9,460 nucleotides of DNA from the NCBI GenBank assembly GCA_038065435.1, contig JBBTQZ010000025.1, positions 1-9,460 of the forward strand. The letters are read 5' to 3'. The notes beneath the pieces were generated by a model. The model was given only the letters and a program-made list of their open reading frames with translations. It searched no databases and had not been told where the DNA came from. Position 1 is the first letter of the stretch; each line of letters starts with the position of its first letter. Positions 6,117 through 9,460 of this stretch are shown piece after piece. Origin of the DNA: JBBTQZ01 sp038065435 (GTDB lineage: Bacteria > Patescibacteriota > Minisyncoccia > Phycocordibacterales > WO2-35-19). The position numbers were made by a program, and so were the translations under genes.

Positions 6117-6122
6117 TAGAAT
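6117..6122 (+). promoter_or_regulatory. Candidate -10 for the HIT gene
   Basis: TAGAAT matches five of six bases of the -10 consensus and predicts a start near 6129, directly at the ATG (6130), hence a leaderless mRNA. It lies at the edge of the hairpin element (GGTGAGG just before it). No clear -35. A weak GAGG (6113-6116) lies 13 bases before the ATG and is too far for a normal ribosome site. Confidence 0.35.
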
Positions 6123-6129
6123 AGAAAGT

Positions 6130-6522
6130 ATGGACAATTGCATTTTTTGTAAAATCGTAAAAAAAGAAATCCCGAGTTTTATTGTTTATGAAGATGCTGA
6201 TTTTTTAGCATTTCTTGATATCCACCCAACCTCCCCCGGCCACACTCAAGTCATTCCTAAGCAGCATTACCGCTGGGTTTGGAATGTGCCGAATGTGGGG
6301 GAGTATTTTGAAGTAGTAAGAAAAATTGCTAAAACACAAATGAAAGCATTTAGTACAGACTGGATTCTTTCCAAAATAGTGGGTGACGAGATCTCTCACG
6401 CCCACATTTGGGTCTATCCAAACAATAATGTCTCTCACAACCCCCAAGATTTTGAGGGAAATAAAAATAAAATTCTAGAAGCTCTAAGCCCTAACCTGCC
6501 CGACGGTGAGGCGGGGCCCTAA
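6130..6522 (+). CDS. HIT-family nucleotide hydrolase/transferase
   Basis: 130 residues. HIT proteins hydrolyse or transfer nucleoside phosphates (Hint, Fhit, GalT branches); substrate unknown here. The N-terminus MDNCIFCKIVKKEIPS carries a CxxC (C4, C7) as in zinc-bearing members, followed by VYEDADFLAFLDIHPTSPGH (19-38), where the nucleotide is held. The histidine triad reads HAHIW (90-94): the catalytic second His (H92) is kept, but the third is Trp, loosely like the Gln of GalT. The first ATG at 6130 fits the family N-terminus; a leaderless promoter is possible. The last ten residues (PNLPDGEAGP) are encoded by a GC-rich repeat shared, on the other strand, with the end of pgk. The genes converge and overlap by 39 bases. 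Confidence 0.9.
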   Translation: MDNCIFCKIVKKEIPSFIVYEDADFLAFLDIHPTSPGHTQVIPKQHYRWVWNVPNVGEYFEVVRKIAKTQMKAFSTDWILSKIVGDEISHAHIWVYPNNNVSHNPQDFEGNKNKILEALSPNLPDGEAGP

Positions 6523-7539
6523 ACCTGCATCCAAAGCTTCTATACCCGGTAGTGTTCGATTGGTTAAAAACTCCAGCATGGCTCCGCCAGCAAGAGATAC
6601 CCAAGCAAACTTTTCCTTTATGTTGAGGGAACTTATACATTTTTCTGTATCTCCCCCACCTATTATTATTTCTACTTCTTTTTCTTCCACTATTTTTGCA
6701 AGCGATAGAGCAAGCTCATTGGTCCCTTTGGTAAAACCGTCTTCGTATTTACCCAAAGGCCCAGCCCAAAGTATGAATTTTGCTTTGTTTGCTTTTTCTA
6801 TTATTACGTCTAGAGTTTCTCTGTTTGCGTCTAAGGCCCCCGCATCACCTACCGGCAAAATGATTTTTGAGTTTTTGGAAAGCTCAGTCTCTAAAGCGGG
6901 TTTTGCGAGCGCTCCCCCTATAAATATATCGTCCGCCATGTCTAGAAAGTTTTTTACTAAAGGCAGTTTGGTTTCTAGTTTGGCTCCACCCAAGATAAAG
7001 AAAAAGGGATGTTTCGGATCAAAAGCTTTTGATAGATTTTCTGTTTCTTTTATAAAATAAAGACCACTAAAGCTTGGGAGGTATTTAGGCAAGCCCACAA
7101 TAGATGCATGTTTTCTGTGAGAGGCAGAAAAAGCTTCATTTACATATATATTGCCCAAAGAAGCCAATTGTTTGGCAAATTCGTCATCATCCTTTTCTTC
7201 CTCTGGCCATGTTCGTATATTTTCCAAAACGACAATTTCTCCCGGTTTTATGATGGAAATCTGCATTTTACCGTTCTCATTAAACGGGTTTCCTATGAAT
7301 TTTAGAGGCAATATTTCCGCAACAAGTTTGGAAAGATTTTCCATAGATTCACCTTCTCTTCCGAAATGGCTTATTATGATCACGCTTCCGTTTCTTTCTG
7401 TAATCCAGCGTATTGTTTCCAAAGTGACGTCTATCCTACTTGTGTCCAGTATTTTTTCATTATCATGAGGAACATTCCAGTCTACTCGGACTAAGACCTT
7501 TTGTCCCTCAAAATTTTGTATTTCCGATATTGATCGCAT
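6484..7539 (-). CDS. pgk: Phosphoglycerate kinase
   Basis: 351 residues, shorter than the usual about 390. It transfers the phosphate of 1,3-bisphosphoglycerate to ADP in glycolysis. Motifs in order: VRVDWNVP (17-24; R18, D20, N22), SHFGRE (57-62, normally HLGR), LENIRTWPEEE (105-115), YVNEAFSASHRKHAS (132-146), LGGAKLETK (183-191), WAGPLGKYE (258-266), GGGDTEKC (294-301) and LAGGAMLEFL (316-325). A longer frame to 7611 lies inside tpiA and lacks family similarity; ATG 7539, one base after the tpiA stop (TAAAATG), fits the normal N-terminus, so translation is likely coupled. The family usually ends soon after LPGIEAL (330-336); here AGLGPRLTVGQVRA follows, encoded by the repeat at 6489-6528. 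Lost length is probably in the N-domain and linkers. Confidence 0.95.
   Translation of the reverse strand: MRSISEIQNFEGQKVLVRVDWNVPHDNEKILDTSRIDVTLETIRWITERNGSVIIISHFGREGESMENLSKLVAEILPLKFIGNPFNENGKMQISIIKPGEIVVLENIRTWPEEEKDDDEFAKQLASLGNIYVNEAFSASHRKHASIVGLPKYLPSFSGLYFIKETENLSKAFDPKHPFFFILGGAKLETKLPLVKNFLDMADDIFIGGALAKPALETELSKNSKIILPVGDAGALDANRETLDVIIEKANKAKFILWAGPLGKYEDGFTKGTNELALSLAKIVEEKEVEIIIGGGDTEKCISSLNIKEKFAWVSLAGGAMLEFLTNRTLPGIEALDAGLGPRLTVGQVRA
6489..6528. repeat. GC-rich repeat in the HIT/pgk overlap
   Basis: CCCTAACCTGC (6489-6499) and CCCTAAACCTGC (6517-6528) flank a 17-base GC-rich core (6500-6516). The flanking copies differ by one base, as after a duplication. The core with CCTG before it resembles GC-rich palindromic elements (CCTGCCCG...CGGG type) remembered as frequent in Parcubacteria; only a short imperfect stem (CCCG/CGGG) forms here. 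It encodes the C-terminal ends of both overlapping proteins and contains no T-run. Confidence 0.5.
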
Positions 7540-7540
7540 T

Positions 7541-8305
7541 TTAGGTGGTTGCTTGTAGGATTTTATAAAATTCTTGCTCACTGAGTGACGCATGGCCCAC
7601 CAAGAAGCCATTCACATTGCCGTATTGCATTATAGAGCCCGCGTTTTCAGCTTCTACCGAGCCTCCGTACAATATTTTTATTGTTTTAGCCGTATCTCTA
7701 TCTATATTTTCTCCCACGATCTTTTTTATATACAAAGTTATTACGTGGATATCTGTGGGATTCATGGCCTCTTTAACACTCTTGCCTATCGCCCATATTG
7801 GTTCGTAGGCTACTATAAGACCAGTAATATTTTTCTTACTCAAACCTTTTAGGCAATCTATTATTTGGTTTTTTATAAAATCTAAGTGCAGTCCTTCTTT
7901 GTCGCGCTCCTTTTCACCTATACATAAAATAGGAATAAGGTTATTGGCAAAAGCTATCTCTAATTTCTTTCTAATTATTTGATCTGTTTCGCCCGCCGCT
8001 CTTCTCTCGGAGTGGCCTATTATTGTGTAACTAGCACCAATATTTTTTAATATGTTGGCACTTACTTCTCCAGTATGAGCCCCTTTTTCGTACTCGCTCA
8101 TATTTTGAGCTCCTAAAAATATATTTTTGGGGAATTTGAGTTTATATAAAGGTTGTATATATGTAAAAGGAGGACAAACGACGATCGTTGTATTTTTTGT
8201 TTCTTCTGCTTTAGATCTTACATAGTCAAATATGCCCTTAGCTTCGTCCAGGGTACTCGGATTCATCTTCCAATTTGCGACAACTAGGTTGTGATTCTTT
8301 TTCAT
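7541..8305 (-). CDS. tpiA: Triosephosphate isomerase
   Basis: 254 residues, normal length. It interconverts dihydroxyacetone phosphate and glyceraldehyde 3-phosphate. Catalytic residues: N11 and K13 (VVANWKMN), H98 (IIGHSERR) and E168 (VAYEPIWAIG, with loop 6 just after it). The phosphate-binding motif YGGSV (213-217) is intact, but the last one reads GFLVGHAS, with His238 in place of the usual second Gly. The start at 8305 is six bases after the stop of the upstream surface-protein gene; AGGAA abuts the ATG too closely to be a normal ribosome site, so re-initiation or coupling is likely. pgk follows one base later, giving a tpiA-pgk pair. GAPDH is not in the window. Confidence 0.96.
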   Translation of the reverse strand: MKKNHNLVVANWKMNPSTLDEAKGIFDYVRSKAEETKNTTIVVCPPFTYIQPLYKLKFPKNIFLGAQNMSEYEKGAHTGEVSANILKNIGASYTIIGHSERRAAGETDQIIRKKLEIAFANNLIPILCIGEKERDKEGLHLDFIKNQIIDCLKGLSKKNITGLIVAYEPIWAIGKSVKEAMNPTDIHVITLYIKKIVGENIDRDTAKTIKILYGGSVEAENAGSIMQYGNVNGFLVGHASLSEQEFYKILQATT

Positions 8306-8311
8306 TTCCTA

Positions 8312-9460
8312 TTACTCTATCTCTTTCCAGCTCAATATGTCAAAGCCTCCGGAAGGGCCGCTTACAAAATTTACATTTACAAGCCCACTGTCGTAGCTGA
8401 TAACAGCGTTATTATCCAGATTTATTTTTTTTGCAACTGCTGATTTAGCGCCAGCGTTATTGCTAAAGCTGACCCCAGCTTTTTGAGCATTCAATATCAC
8501 GGCCCCAGCATTGTTGCCAACACTTATAGCATTGTCGCTGTTGCAGCCACTTCCTCCGGGACAATCTAGAGTAGATATAAGCATCACATAGCTACCTGTT
8601 TGGCCAGAACCTTGGAAAAGGGCATTGTTGGATAGATCTACAAAGTTGTCCGTGGTCACTACCCCACTGCCTGTCCCATACGAAGAAGAAAGTCGTACTA
8701 TTGAACCATTGGAGATGGTTATTTTGCCTGTAACCCAGATAGTGCCCGTGATTGTCAGCACTGCATTGTTGGTGAGCGTAAGTTCACCCACTATTTTTCT
8801 CGGACCAATAGAAGTGGATGTGCCATCTATAACGACATTGCCATTTGTAGTTCCTCCAGCAACGGCCGCGTCTTTCCATTCCTGTATATTGGCGTCTGAA
8901 ATGGGGAATGCTTCTGGGGATGGATCTGGGAGAGATGTGTTGCAGGACTTGTTATTATTTGTACCGCTTTGGCAATAAAGATTGCCAGCTATTGTGCTGT
9001 TGGTAACCGTGTTCGCATGAACCTCCCCCACTCCGCCAGATCCTACAATTATGTTGTCTATGGTAGACACGCTTCCACCTAAGAATATTTTGAAATAAAG
9101 GTCTGATAATGGTGAAGTGTTATTCCAACTAGAGCCAAACCGACCTATTTTTGCTAGTCCACCAGAGTAAGTGGTGTTTGCTCCGCTTATGTAATATTTA
9201 CTTGAATGATTATCTCCATCTAAAATTAGCCAGTATGTGGTACCTGCATTTAGAGTCGGGCTGGAGGTTATGGGTATATTGACCCACCCCTGCGTGCCTG
9301 TGATGAGAGCTGCTGAGAGGGTGCCTTGAGCTAGGCTGGAGCCTGGGCTCCCGCTACTGTCTGAAACTATGTGCACAGTTAAATTACTAGGAGCACCGAC
9401 CTTGCTTAAAAGCACGGAAACGCTCGTCACTTTATCTGAAGTGGACAGAACAAAACTTTG
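8312..9460 (-). CDS. Large secreted beta-rich surface protein with NNA repeats, N-terminus cut by window edge
   Basis: 382 C-terminal residues are visible and the frame is open at base 9460, so the start is unknown; the GTG at 9430 is internal. Visible residues 1-128 (QSFVLSTSDKVTSVSVLL..., with SPTLNAGTTYWLIL at 67-80) resemble a choice-of-anchor type beta-sandwich module. A middle part has paired cysteines (C163, C173; C300, C306) and DPSPEAFPISDANIQEWKDA (179-198). From about 217 on, Asn-Asn-Ala recurs at 231, 278, 316, 334 and 350 between short beta stretches, like turns of a beta-helix. The end GGFDILSWKEIE recalls proteins I have seen in CPR genomes; function unknown. Ser, Thr, Gly and Asn are abundant and Lys scarce, as in exported proteins. 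It ends six bases before tpiA and may share its transcript. Confidence 0.85.
   Translation of the reverse strand, partial: QSFVLSTSDKVTSVSVLLSKVGAPSNLTVHIVSDSSGSPGSSLAQGTLSAALITGTQGWVNIPITSSPTLNAGTTYWLILDGDNHSSKYYISGANTTYSGGLAKIGRFGSSWNNTSPLSDLYFKIFLGGSVSTIDNIIVGSGGVGEVHANTVTNSTIAGNLYCQSGTNNNKSCNTSLPDPSPEAFPISDANIQEWKDAAVAGGTTNGNVVIDGTSTSIGPRKIVGELTLTNNAVLTITGTIWVTGKITISNGSIVRLSSSYGTGSGVVTTDNFVDLSNNALFQGSGQTGSYVMLISTLDCPGGSGCNSDNAISVGNNAGAVILNAQKAGVSFSNNAGAKSAVAKKINLDNNAVISYDSGLVNVNFVSGPSGGFDILSWKEIE

Noticed and set aside
7540..7611. In-frame N-terminal extension of pgk to 7611
   Set aside because: The 24 extra residues lie inside tpiA and are not Pgk-like; the family N-terminus begins at ATG 7539, one base after the tpiA stop.
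9428..9430. GTG at 9430 as start of the surface protein
   Set aside because: The same frame continues upstream to the window end with matching domain sequence (QSFVLSTSDKVTSVSV), so the gene is cut by the window, not started here.

Overview
The window looks like part of the small, AT-rich genome of a Candidate Phyla Radiation (Patescibacteria, probably Parcubacteria-like) bacterium. This is inference from several signs: genes packed with gaps of 1 to 40 bases or with overlaps; few Shine-Dalgarno sites; a short 351-residue phosphoglycerate kinase; ComEC split into separate membrane and hydrolase genes; a HIT protein with an HxHxW motif; a secreted 'NNA'-repeat protein; and short iterated or palindromic repeats lying inside genes. 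TGA, TAA and TAG all serve as stops, so UGA is not recoded. Ten protein genes were found, two of them cut by the window edges. There are no rRNA, tRNA, CRISPR or transposase genes, and no gene-free stretch longer than 300 bases.

Bases 1-3437 hold a DNA-uptake group on the minus strand: an RNase HI gene, the ComEC membrane channel and a separate membrane-anchored ComEC-type metallo-beta-lactamase. A plus-strand Fe/Mn superoxide dismutase gene sits between the two ComEC pieces. It shares a compact divergent promoter region with the hydrolase gene and has a perfect 7-bp dyad enclosing its ribosome binding site. Its stop overlaps the comEC stop by 6 bases.

Bases 3508-4305 form a GC-richer minus-strand cassette: a strong ribosome binding site, a secreted four-cysteine protein of unknown function and an intrinsic terminator. 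It looks unlike its neighbours. RecJ (4327-6033, minus) lies directly upstream of it. A hairpin element (6067-6092) separates recJ from the divergent HIT-family gene.

Bases 6484-9460 hold pgk and tpiA on the minus strand, one base apart. Just upstream is a long secreted beta-rich surface protein cut by the window end. The HIT and pgk genes converge and overlap by 39 bases; a GC-rich repeat in the overlap supplies the last residues of both proteins.

RNase HI, ComEC, the hydrolase and RecJ fit import and processing of outside DNA. TpiA and Pgk belong to lower glycolysis. No clearly new multi-gene system is visible. The best leads are the heptamer arrays inside two unrelated genes, the repeat-built ends of HIT and Pgk, the sod leader dyad and the GC-rich secreted-protein cassette.
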